In this document: piece by piece, positions 26,401-35,929 of the stretch | Layout: every line of letters begins with the position of its first letter | Position numbering within the stretch: position 1 is the stretch's first letter | Source of the DNA: Owenia fusiformis | Lineage: Eukaryota; Annelida; Polychaeta; Sabellida; Oweniidae | Assembly (NCBI GenBank): GCA_903813345.2 | Contig: CAIIXF020000815.1 | Coordinates: forward strand, 1 to 50,000 | DNA length: 50,000 bases | Direction: 5' to 3' | Translations under genes and position numbers: made by a program | The notes under the pieces: generated by a model | What the model saw: the letters and a program-made list of their open reading frames with translations, nothing else | Told to the model about the DNA's origin: nothing | Database searches by the model: none

Positions 26401-29400
26401 GAATCTGAATCATTTGTTGAGCCTGATATTGAACCTTTAGTTGAGAAGGAAGTTGAACCTGAAGTTGAGAATGAAGATGAATCTGAATCAGTTGTTGAAT
26501 CAGAGGTTGAACATGATGTAGAGGAAGAACTTGAGCCTGGGTTATTTTTTGAATCTGAGGTTGAACCTGTTGTTGAGAAGGAAGTTGAGTATAAACCATT
26601 TGCTGAATCAGAGGTTGAACCAGTTGTTGAGGAAGGAGTTCAGTCTGAACCAGTTGAGATTGATCCTGTAGTTGTCCAAGATATTGAATCTGGACCAATC
26701 GTGGAGTCAGAACTTGTTGAACCCAAATTTGAGGAGCAAGTTATTAAAACACAAGAAATTGAATCAGATGAAGAAGTTTCCAGAGCCATTGAATCAAAAG
26801 CTAAAGTGGCAGGTGATGCATTCGATGTTCTTGATAGTCTTCTAAAAATGGTACCAGAACCTGTTGTTGAAGAAGAAATTGAATCTGAACCAGGTATTGA
26901 ATCAGAGGTTGAACCTGTAGTTGAGGTAGAAGTTGAATTTGAACAAGTTGTTGAACCTGAAGTTGAAACGAAAGTTGAGTCTAAACCAGTGCTTGATTCT
27001 GATGTTGAATCTGTTGTCAAAGCAGATGTTGAATCTGAGCCAGTTATTGAATCAGATGTTAAACCAGCTCTTGAGAAAGAAGATGAGCCTGAGTCATTTG
27101 TTGAATCTGAAGTTGAACATGAAGTTGGGAAAGAAATATGTTCTGAAACAGTTGTTGAATCTGAGGTTGAACCTGTAGTTGAGAAGGAAGTTGAATCTGA
27201 ACCAGTTGTTGAATCTGAGGTTGAACCTGTAGTTGAGAAGGAAGTTGAATCTGAACCATTTGTTGAATTTGAGGTTGAACCTGTAACTGAGAAAGAATTT
27301 GAGTCTGAACCAGTTGTTGAATCAGAGGTTGAACCTGTAGTTGAGAAGGAAGTTGAATCTGAACCAGTGGTTGAATCAGAGGTTAAACTTGTTGTTGAGG
27401 AAGAAGTTGAATCTGAACCAGTTCTTGAATTAGAGGTTAAACTTGTTGAGGAAGAACTTGAATCTGAACCAGTTCTTGAATCAGAGGTTGAACCTGATGT
27501 GGAGGAAAAAGTTGAGCCTGAGTCATTTGTTGAATCTGAGGTTGAACATGTAGTGGAGAAAGAAGTTCATTCTGAACAAGTTGTTGAATCAAACGTTGAA
27601 CCTGTTGTTGAGGGTGAATTTGAATCAAAATTAGTTCTTGAATCAGAGATTGAACCTGTTGTTCAGGAAGAACTTGAGCCTGAACCATTTGTTGAATCTG
27701 AGATTGAGCCTGTAACTGATAAGGAAGTTGAATCTAAACCAGTTCTTGAATCAGAGGTTGAACATATTGTTGAGGAGGAAGTTAAATCTGAACCTGTTAT
27801 TGAATCAGAGGTTGAACCTGTTGTTGAGGAAGAAGCTGTGTGTGAACCAGTTGTTGAATCAGAGGTTGAAACTGCTCTTGAGAAAGAAGATGAGCCTGAG
27901 TCATTTGTTGAATCTGAGGTCGAATCTGTAGTTGAAAAGGAAGTTGAATCTGAACCAGTAGTTGAATCTGAGGTTGAACCTGTTGCTGATAAGGAAGTTG
28001 AATCTGAACCAATTGTTGAATCTGAGGTTGAACCTGTTACTGATAAGGAAGTTGAATCTAAACCAGTTCTTGAATCAGAGGTTGAACATATTCTTGAGGA
28101 GGAAGTTAAATCTGAACTTGTTATTGAATCAGAGGTTGAACCTGTTGTTGAGGAAGAAGCTGTGTGTGAACCAGTTGTTGAATCAGAGGTTGAAACTGCT
28201 CTTGAAAAGGAAGATGAGCCTGAGCCATTTGTAGAATCTGTGGTCGAACATGTAGTTGATAAAGAAGTTCATAGCGAACCAGTTGTTGAATGTGAGGTTG
28301 AACCTGTTGTTGAGGAGGAAGTTGAGTCTGAACCAGTACTTGAATCAGAGTTTAAACCTGTTGTTATGGACAAAGTTGTGTCTGAACCAGTTGAGAAAGA
28401 AGTTCAATCTCTTCCAGTTGTTGAATCTGAGGTTGAACCTGTAGTTAAGAAGGAAGATGAACTGGAACCAGTTGTTGATCCTGTTGATGAGAAGGAATTT
28501 GAATCTGAACCAGTTGAAGAATCAGAGGTTGAACCTGTTGTTAAGGAAGATGTTAAGTCTAAATCAGTAAAAATTGAACATGAAGTTGTCCAAGATATTG
28601 AATCTGAACCAGCCGTTAAGTCAGAATTTGTTGAACCCACATTTGAGGAGCAAGTTACTAAAACACAAGAAATTGAATCAGATGAAGAAGTTTCCAGTGC
28701 CATTGAATCAAAAGCTATAGTGGCAGGTGATGCATTTGATGTACTTGATAGTCTATTAAAAATGGTACCAGAACCCATTGCTGAAGATGTTCAACCTGTT
28801 GTTGAAGAAGAAATTGAATCTGAACCATGTATTGAATCAGAAATTGAATCTCTTGTTGAGGAGGAAGTTGATAGTGAATCAGTTGAAGCTGAGGTTGAAC
28901 CTATTTCCGATAAGGAAGTCGAATCTGTTGATGAGAAGGAAATAGAGTCTGATCTAGTTCTTGAATCAGATGTTGAACCTGTCCAAGAGAAGGAAGTTGA
29001 ATCTAAACTAGTTCTTGAATCAGAGGCTGAACCTGTTGTTCAGGATGAAGTTGTGTCTGAACCAGTTGTTGAATCTGAGGTTGAACCTGTTGTTGAAACA
29101 GAAATTAAGTTTGAACCAGTTGAATATGAGGTAGAACCTGTACTTGAGAAAGAAATTGAATCTGAAGCAGTGCTTGAATCAGAGATTGAACTTGTTGTTG
29201 AGGAAGAAGTCAAATCTGAACCAGTTATTGAATCAGAGTTTGAACCTGTTGTTGAAGAAGAAGTTGTTTCTGAACCAGATGTTGAATCTAAGGTTGAACC
29301 TGTAGTTGAGGAAGTTGAATCAGAGGATGTTGTTCTTGACAAAGAGGATGATATTGAATGTGAAAGAAGTAGTAATGTTGAATCCCCTGATTCCTCAATT

Positions 29401-32400
29401 CTTGAATCTCCTGTTTTAATTGATGAATTTAACAAAAATCAAAGTTATAGAGTAGAAGAAATGTTTAACACACTTTCTCAAATGATCATTGAAAGTGGAC
29501 ATAGTGAAGAAGAATATACATCTGAAATCAGAGTTGAAAGTGACATTATTGATAAAGAGGTTATTCAACAAGAGTCAATTGTGCAAGCGCCGCACATAAC
29601 TGTTGTTGAAGAGCATATAGAACCTCAAACTGACCCTGTTCAAGAAGCTACAATTATTCCAATTTTTACCTCAAAAGAAGCATCATGTTACACTTCTGGT
29701 CCTTTTAAATATAATGACAAAGATAATATTTTATCATACATACCTGAGAATGAAATTGAGTCTGAACAATTTTTTGAATCTGATGTTGAAGCATTTGTTG
29801 AAGAATGTGTTGTTGAATCAGAGGCTGATGCTGTAGTTGAGGAAGAAAAACAACCTGAACCAGTTGTTGATACAGAGATTGAACATGTGGTTATGGAAAC
29901 TGTTCAGTCTGAACTAGTTGTTGAATCGGAGGTTGAGCCTTTATTTGAGGAAGATGTTGAGTCTGAGCCAGTTGTTGAATCCGAGGTTGAACCTGTTAAG
30001 GAAGTTGTTGAGTCTGAACCAGTTGTCAGATCTGAGGATGAACCTGTAGTTGAAGAGATTGAATCTGAGGTTGAACTTGTTGTTGGTGAAGAAGTTGAAT
30101 CTGGGGTCGTTGTTGAGTCAGAAGTTGAAGTTGCAGTTGAGAAAGGTGTTGAGTTAGAACAAGTTGCCAGATCAGAGGTTGAACCTATAGTTGAAGAAGA
30201 AGTTAGATCTGTGCCTGTTGTTGAAGAAGTTGAGTCTGAACCACTTGTTCAATCAGAAACTGAACCTGTAGCTGATAAGGAAGTTGAATCTGAGCAAATT
30301 GTTGAATCACAGGGCGAATGTGTTGATGCGGAAAAAGTTTGGCATGTACCTGTTGTTGAATCAGAGGTTAAACCTGTTAAAGAAAAAGTTGAATCTGAAG
30401 TAGTAGTTGAATCAGAAATTAAACCTGCAGATTTTGGATCAGAGGTTGGACCTTTGTTGGAGGATAGAATTAAATCTGAAACAATTGTTCAATCAGAAGC
30501 AGAGCCACATGTTCAAGAAGACATTGAACCAGCTGCAAGATCAGTAGATCTAGATACACTTCGCTCTCCTGATCGCTTTTCATCAAGATCTGTGTCACCA
30601 AGGAGTGATGGAGCTTCACCTCAACTACTTGTAGATGCTTCTACTGTTCTACAGGATCTACTCAATTATACAGATGAACCTGAAATAACTACTGATTCGG
30701 AAAGTGAAGCTGCACTTGACCAACTTGTTCAACATGAATTATCTGAAATCAAGGAAATGCCACCAACTGAATTCAACGTATCTAGTGAATCTGATAAGTC
30801 ATTGGGGGATAGTGTTGAGAAAGGACAGGAAAGCCCAGTAAGTTCTACACCAACAACACCATCTAGAGTTAAGCTTATAGCCCCTAAAAGTCCAGGTCTT
30901 GGACTTAACCTTGTTAGTGAATTGATAGACACAACAATTGCTATTGACCCTATTGAAGATATCCAGTCTGAAAGTGAAACAAAAGTTGTCATAGAGAAAC
31001 AAGTAGAAAGTGAACTTCGAGGAACAATTCAAAGTGGAATCGAAGTCGATGTAGAGAAACAAGTAGAAATTGAGCCTCTACAAGAGCCGATTCAAAGTGA
31101 AATCGAAGTCGACATAGAGAAACAAGTAGAAATTAAGCCTCTCAAAGAGCCGGTCCAAAGTGAAATCGAAGTTGATATTGAGAAACAAGTAGAAATTGAG
31201 TGTCCGCAAGAGCCGATCCAAAGTGAAATCGAAGTCGACATAGAGAAACAAGTAGAAATTGAGTCTCCCAAAGAGCCGATCCAAAGTGAAATTGAATTCG
31301 ATATAGAGAAACAAGTAGAAATTGAGCCTCTCCCAGAGCCGATCCAAAGTCAAATCGAATTCGACGTAGAGAAGCAAGTAGAAATTGAGCCTCTCCAAGA
31401 GCCGATCCAAAGCGAAATCGAAGTCGACATAGAGAAGCAAGTAGAAATTGAGCCTCTCCAAGAGCGGATCCAAAGTGAAATCGCAGTCGACATAGAGGAA
31501 CAAATAGAAATTGAGCCTCTCAAAGAGCCAGTCCAAAGTGAAATCGAAATCGACATAGAGAAACAAGTAGAAATTGAGCCTCTCCAAGAGCCGATCCAAA
31601 GTGAAATCGAAGTCGACATAAAGAAACAAGTAGAAATTGAACCTCTCCAAGAGCCGATCCAAAGTGAAATCGGAGTCGACATAGAGAAACAAGTAGAAAT
31701 TGTGCCTCTCAAAATGCCGGTCCAAAGTGAAATCGAAGTTGATATTGAGAAACAAGTACAAATTGAGCCTCCCCAAAAGCCGATCCAAAGTGTTATCGAA
31801 GTCGACATAGAAAATCAAGGAGTAATTGTGCCTCCCCAAGAATCCATTTACAGTGAAATTGAAGTTGACATTGAGAAACAAGTAGAAATTGAGCCTCCCA
31901 AAGAATCCATTCACACTGAAATTGAAGTTGACATTGAGAAACAAGTAGAAATTGAGCCTCCCCAAAAATCCATTCACAGTGAAATCGGAGTCGACATTGA
32001 GAAACAAGTAGAAATTGAGCCTCCACAAGAGCCGATCCAAAGTGAAATCGAAGTTGACATAGAGAAACAAGTAGAAATTAAGCCTCTCCAAAAGATTATC
32101 GATGTAGAAAAGGTTGTTGATATCGCACAGTATCAGAGTGTAATTGAAATCGATGCTGTGAAGCAGTCTGAGTTAAGAATCCAAGAAGCATACTATAAAC
32201 AGCATGAGATTGACATTGAGAAGCAAGTGGATATTGAGGCTTCTCTAGAACCAATCCAAAGTGAAATCAAACTCAACATTGAGGAACAAGAAGAGGTTGA
32301 GCCTCTTCAAACACTGACCCAGAGTGATTTTGAAATTGACATTAAAAAGATTGTTGATATCGCACAGTATCAGAGCATTGTTGAAATAGATGATTTAAAA

Positions 32401-35400
32401 GAATCTGAGAAGAGAATACAAGAAGCTTACTATCAACAGCATGACATTGAGAAAGAAGTAGAACTTGAAGTTGACATCAAGGAACAAGTGGTAATTGAGC
32501 CTCCCAAAAAGCCAGTTCAAAGTGAATTTGAAATGGACATTAAAAAGGTTGTTGACATTGCACAATATGACGATGGTATTGAAATTGATGCTGTGAAGCA
32601 ATCTGAATTGAGAATTCAAGAAGCATATTATCAAGAGCATATAGAAGGAACACAGAAAGAAAAAACAGAGAGACATTTTGCTTTAGTAGATGTATCAGTA
32701 GAAAAATCAATAGATACTCAAACTACTTTGCATCAAGAACTTGTGTGTGATTCGGAAACTGTAGAACAACATAGACATTCAGAGGTAGCTAGTGTGGAAC
32801 TTACCAAACAATTAGACATAACAGGCATGCCATTAGATATTGAAAAACAGAGTTATGATGACCTCTCCATTTCAGAAGTCACTGCCATATCCAAGCAAGT
32901 GGAGAAAGAAGTCCTGATTGAAACTCAGCCAGAGTATGAAATTCAAATCAAAGTAGGCAAAGCCATGAGTTATGATCGAGAGCAAACATATAAACGTATG
33001 GTAGAAGTTCATACTGATAAAACCCCATCAGAAAGCTCTGAAGAACTACCTGGGAGGACAGATCAGGACCAGGATATGATGGTTGAGGTACCACACAGGG
33101 ATATATCTGTTGAAATATCTGTTGAAAAACAAGATTCAACTGATTCAACTGAACACATCGAGAGACAAGTGCAGTCACCACGTAAACAAATTACAACATA
33201 CACACAACGTGCTGAGTCTTTTAGTGCTGCTGAGCAACAGCTGCCCGAACAAATGATAGAAGTAGATGTATCTACAGGGGAAGTTGTTGGTTTACACCCA
33301 GCAAGTGATGAAATACAGAGGATAGTAGAAACAGAAATGTACTCTGCCCCAATTGTAATTGACTCATTTACAGAGAGAACAGAAGAACAATGTGTTGAAA
33401 AACGAGAACAAGTGTTTAGTGACAAAAGTATGCTTCCAGCAGAATCAGCAGAGGAATACAAAGAACCTGATGATGTTCAACCAGTCGCTATGATCTCCTC
33501 TGAAAGCTCACAGTATGTACATCCAAAAGAACAAAAATCAACAGAAACTACCAGAATCTTTGAAACAGGTGTTGGCGAGTCTGTGGCATTTGCCATCAAG
33601 ATAGCCTTAAAGCCCAGCCCAAGAGATTCAGACAGTATCAGTCATACATCAAGTGAACTGAGTGCAGATCAAGCTCTGATAGAGCCAGCTCCCTACATTG
33701 AATATCGACCTGCAAGTGTGAAAGATGAAGCAGCCACTCCTGATGATGTCATGTATGATAGCTTACAACAAGATGATTTCTCACATCATATGACCACTGA
33801 CACTCATGTAGCCTCCCCTGATTCTCTTGATGATCATGCAATAAGTAAAGAGCCTCTATTGTCTGAAGATTCCTTAGATGTGACTTCACCTGATACTGAC
33901 ATTCCAGACACAGTCAAAGAAGACACTAGTATTGGTGATGAACAAACCCTTATAGAAAGTGAGTTTGATACATCCCCAGATGAAACCAGTATTCCAACAG
34001 AGCCATTGCCAAGTACAGTGTCTGTAGATTCACTTATGTCTGCATCTGTAACATCATCTGTACCATCTGACAGCATGGCTGTGTCTGCTGATTCTTTGGA
34101 TGGTGACTTACCAGACAAGGTAGATGTTGATAACCAAGAATGTAAGTTACTGTATGATATTTCTGAAAAGAATTTAGATGAGTTATCTGATGATTTAACT
34201 GGGTTCAGTAAAAGTGAAAGTTACATGGAAAAACGGGTCATGTTTAGTGAAACAGTTGTTACTAAATCTTTATCTGTAGAGGAATATTCTAAGTCAGATG
34301 TTCAAACCGGTTACATTAAGTCAGCTGTTCAAATAGATGATAATAAAAATGTAGAACCAACAAAGGATATTCCCACACAGTTCTTAGGTGCTAAGGTTGA
34401 TGAACTTGATATGTCTGAAAAGTTGACTGAGGAAAAGGCTGTCATGCAAGCAAGCATGATATCTGATGATTCAGCCATAAAAAGTGACAATGATATGAGC
34501 TCAGAGTCGGACACTGAGAGAGTTGAAGTAAGGGATCAAATGGTTGAAAGTTGTTATCTGTCTGATGATGGAGTGGCAGAACCGATGTCTACAGGCTCTA
34601 GTTCAGCTGAGTCAGATGCAGAGGTGGATTCTCCATTTTCATCTTCACCCGAACAAGAGGTTGATTTGGAGCAGCGACAACAGGAGTCTAGTTATCAAAC
34701 TGAAGAAGTCATTTCATTGGAACAAAGAGAAGAAATCCAAACCTCAAAAGAATATATAGAGGACAAATTTCTTCCAGAACAGATAGTTCAAGCAGAGCAC
34801 ATTGATGCACCAATGGCGGACACTTTATCTGCATCCGTGTTATCAACTGATAGTGAAGAGGTGTTCCATACTAAGGATAAATCAGTTTTCCAGGAAGAGA
34901 CATTGATTCAGACTGATCTAGATTATACGGAGGAAGATGACAGAGCCACCCCTGTATTTGACCAACAAGCTTCAGCTGAACCTTTAAGTAGAATTAGTGT
35001 TGATATGTCAGAGCAGATCTTTATTGAACAATCAATAGAAACTGAGAGAGCATCACTTGAAAGTGATCAGAAAAGCATTCCAGATATTGAAATAAAAGGA
35101 AGTGATTTAAAACCTGTAAGTGAAACTGATAAAAAAGAGCTGGAACAGGTAACTTCTGAAGACCCTTCTACTATTCAAATTGAATCTCCAATAAAATCTG
35201 ATGAACACACTCCAAGCGATATTTCATCCACAACTGCAATGGAAGCTAAGGAAATATTTGAAGCATTACTAAAGGTCTCTGAAGGATATAGCTCAGATTC
35301 CGAAAGCTCAAAAGATGAAAAGACTGAAGATTCTGACAATATACCAACACATAAAGAACTTGATGATACTGATGTAACCAAAGAACAAGATATGACCAAG

Positions 35401-35566
35401 CAAAAATCAAAGCATGAAGCTTCTGTCTCATTGGACACTGAATTAACACATACTGACCAAACTGTAGAATCAACTGTTCCATCTGAGCAGGCTACTGACA
35501 CAACTGACACTTCAGAACACCTGAGTGATGCAACTGCCTTGCCGGTAGACCACACACTTTATGAAG
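5435..35566 (+). CDS. Giant 30.1-kb exon: acidic repeat-rich spacer protein region, ankyrin giant-exon-like (tentative)
   Basis: One reading frame stays open for 10,044 codons. The exon start at 5435 is inferred: an in-frame TAA lies at 5419-5421, and the AAAG at 5431-5434 is the first AG after a pyrimidine tract and gives the phase 1 shared by all exons here. The end is GAAG|GTACTT (GT at 35567-35568); without splicing the frame stops at 35572. Order of parts: unique acidic head with helix and EDDW motif (5435-6900), 54-bp array (6907-7266), ~22 kb of 18-residue repeats with ten hydrophobic cassettes, degenerate repeats, Ser-Pro spacer, 21-residue repeats (30973-32103), VDIAQY modules, unique tail. 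The repeats have almost no Cys or Trp and about seven net negative charges per 18 residues, so they should be disordered and extended. There is no enzyme, membrane or signal-peptide feature. Ankyrin is inferred from architecture only; a titin-PEVK-like or MAP-like protein remains possible. Confidence 0.93.
6187..6270 (+). other. Predicted amphipathic helix in the unique head
   Basis: The translated segment contains IELTKEISDLISDELDKL followed by REEL, with Leu/Ile at 3-4 residue spacing, charged residues between and no proline or glycine. This is the clearest helix or short coiled-coil candidate in the first 480 residues, and it precedes the SPK/basic stretch and the Trp motif. From memory, ankyrin-G has a similar helix, SPK and EDDW order; this needs an alignment. 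Confidence 0.5.
6739..6762 (+). other. LIR-like acidic Trp motif (EDDWVITH)
   Basis: The codons give S-T-E-D-D-W-V-I-T-H-E-A-K-Q, right after a long Glu/Asp/Ser run and a basic SPKSSLSRTDSKKRSK stretch. Giant ankyrins carry an Atg8/GABARAP-binding LIR with an acidic lead-in and Trp (EDDW or EEEWVIV, recalled). Here the residue three after Trp is Thr, not Leu/Ile/Val, so a canonical LIR is not met. It is one of very few Trp residues in the 10,000-residue exon. Confidence 0.45.
6907..7266 (+). repeat. 54-bp tandem array A (18-residue unit, six full copies plus a partial)
   Basis: Unit consensus VVKSETIIESEVEPGVEE. Copies start at 6907, 6961, 7015, 7069, 7123, 7177 and 7231, exactly 54 bp apart with only a few substitutions each, so the array looks young. 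Gly-Val-Glu-Glu replaces the Val-Val-Glu-Lys of the main array, which marks it as a separately amplified subfamily at the 5' edge. Confidence 0.95.
7267..29340 (+). repeat. Main array B: ~22 kb of degenerate 54-bp (18-residue) repeats
   Basis: Consensus ESEPVVESEVEPVVEKEV, built from two similar halves (ESEPVV and EVEPVV). At 54 bp per unit there is room for about 400 copies, with many insertions or losses of a few codons. Position-specific synonymous codons persist: Pro4 is usually CCA and Pro12 CCT; Glu9 is usually GAG and Glu11 GAA. Recent block duplications are visible: ~843 bp apart (7372/8215), 447 bp (13663/14110), 324 bp (27730/28054), and ~1.2-1.35 kb blocks at 21.1-23.9 kb. The copies near 20-24 kb are the most uniform and those near the ends the most divergent. 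Confidence 0.95.
10636..28860 (+). repeat. Ten interspersed hydrophobic cassettes (core DAFDVLDSLLK)
   Basis: The Asp codon of the core starts at 10744, 12790, 18049, 19150, 21337, 22687, 23851, 25168, 26815 and 28729. Upstream of most lies EPTFEAQVIKTQE, a S-D-E-E-V-S-S-A-I-E stretch and SKALVAG; downstream comes K-M-V-P-E and usually AEDVQP. The whole cassette is about 70-80 residues and far better conserved than the flanking repeats. Within the core, Phe/Val/Leu/Leu/Leu fall on one face of a helix. Spacings run from 1.1 to 5.3 kb and are all multiples of three. Cassettes look like the punctuation of a higher-order repeat. Confidence 0.9.
29341..30540 (+). repeat. Degenerate 3' edge of the 18-residue array with a unique insert
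   Basis: The region opens with a non-repetitive stretch containing VEEMFNTLSQMIIESG (29452-29499) and a less acidic segment with Cys and Tyr (29690-29740). Diverged ESEPVVESEVEP units then resume to about 30500. The decay is what is expected at the edge of an array maintained by unequal exchange. Confidence 0.8.
30541..30972 (+). other. Ser-Pro/Thr-Pro-rich spacer inside the giant exon
   Basis: This non-repetitive, locally basic stretch contains LRSPDRF, RSVSPRSDGASPQ, then VSSTPTTPSR and APKSPGLGL. At least six SP/TP sites are candidate proline-directed kinase targets. It also holds a helix DASTVLQDLLNYTDEP (30634-30681) that matches the recurring hydrophobic motif. It separates two unrelated repeat families. 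Confidence 0.7.
30973..32103 (+). repeat. 63-bp tandem array (21-residue unit, 18 copies)
   Basis: Unit: SEIEVDIEKQV followed by EIEPLQEPIQ. The first copy has 20 codons (30973-31032) and the other seventeen have 21. Copies alternate between PLQEP, PLKEP and PPQKS variants in the last third, and the last few (31844-32040) form a subgroup with SIH instead of PIQ. The unit is less acidic than array B and has a regular Ile/Val pattern, so it may form beta or helical structure. Confidence 0.95.
32104..32646 (+). repeat. Three-copy VDIAQY / RIQEAYY module
   Basis: Three copies of a ~35-residue module begin with VVDIAQYQS (or IVDIAQYQS), run through IEIDAVKQSE and end with L/K-R-I-Q-E-A-Y-Y. The VVDIAQ parts start near 32113, 32350 and 32548. 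The copies are separated by diverged 21-residue units. The module has paired tyrosines and balanced charge, the most fold-like sequence in the exon. I do not recognise it. Confidence 0.85.
32647..35566 (+). other. Unique acidic Ser/Thr-rich tail of the giant exon
   Basis: About 970 residues without tandem repeats, rich in Ser, Asp, Glu and Thr, with scattered SP and SD/SE sites (possible proline-directed and CK2 sites). Examples are HVASPDSLDDHA, the SPD/DSLD cluster at about 33800-34120, and a second S-rich acidic cluster at about 34490-34650. Near the end lies AKEIFEALLKVSEG (35245-35286), another copy of the hydrophobic helix motif. The sequence looks disordered. No known domain is seen. 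Confidence 0.75.
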
Positions 35567-35929
35567 GTACTTAACACACTCTGCACTGCACGTTTCGCAA
35601 ACTACCATATATCTCATCTTTCCTTGATATGGTCGTTTGATTTCCATTACATTTCATTCTGACACTTATCTTTCTTGATCACTGTACTTCAATGATCACT
35701 CATCTGTTTCTTGTAGAGTTCACCATTTCATGCCTGCGTATGCCACATGATGTGAATGAATTCTACATGCTTTTTGCTTTACCTCGCTTTTGCTTTTGCT
35801 TTGACTGCTATATATCCTCTCATAGGGCATTTTCTTTACAGATTCCTAATCTCCATTTACTGGAGCTTATAGATAATTGCTATCTAATATCTATACCTGT
35901 GTGGTTTCTTCTTTTCTTAACACTAACAG
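35567..35929 (+). other. Short intron, 363 bp
   Basis: Donor GAAG|GTACTT, acceptor CTTTTCTTAACACTAACAG with a good branch-like CTAAC immediately upstream. It is pyrimidine-rich throughout. The open frame that reads back through it to an ATG at 35692 has non-coding composition (Cys, Phe and Leu-rich), unlike the exon. Confidence 0.85.

Noticed and set aside
7267-29340. CRISPR array or satellite DNA
   Set aside because: Repeats are contiguous without unique spacers, keep one open frame for 22 kb and lie between splice sites; this is a coding array.
5435-35566. Firm assignment to ankyrin, titin or a MAP
   Set aside because: No diagnostic folded domain is in the window; only architecture and short motifs point to ankyrin, so no symbol was given.
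35692-35929. ATG at 35692 as the start of a separate gene
   Set aside because: The stretch to 35929 is Cys/Phe/Leu-rich and ends in a clear CTAACACTAACAG acceptor; exon-like acidic sequence begins only after it.
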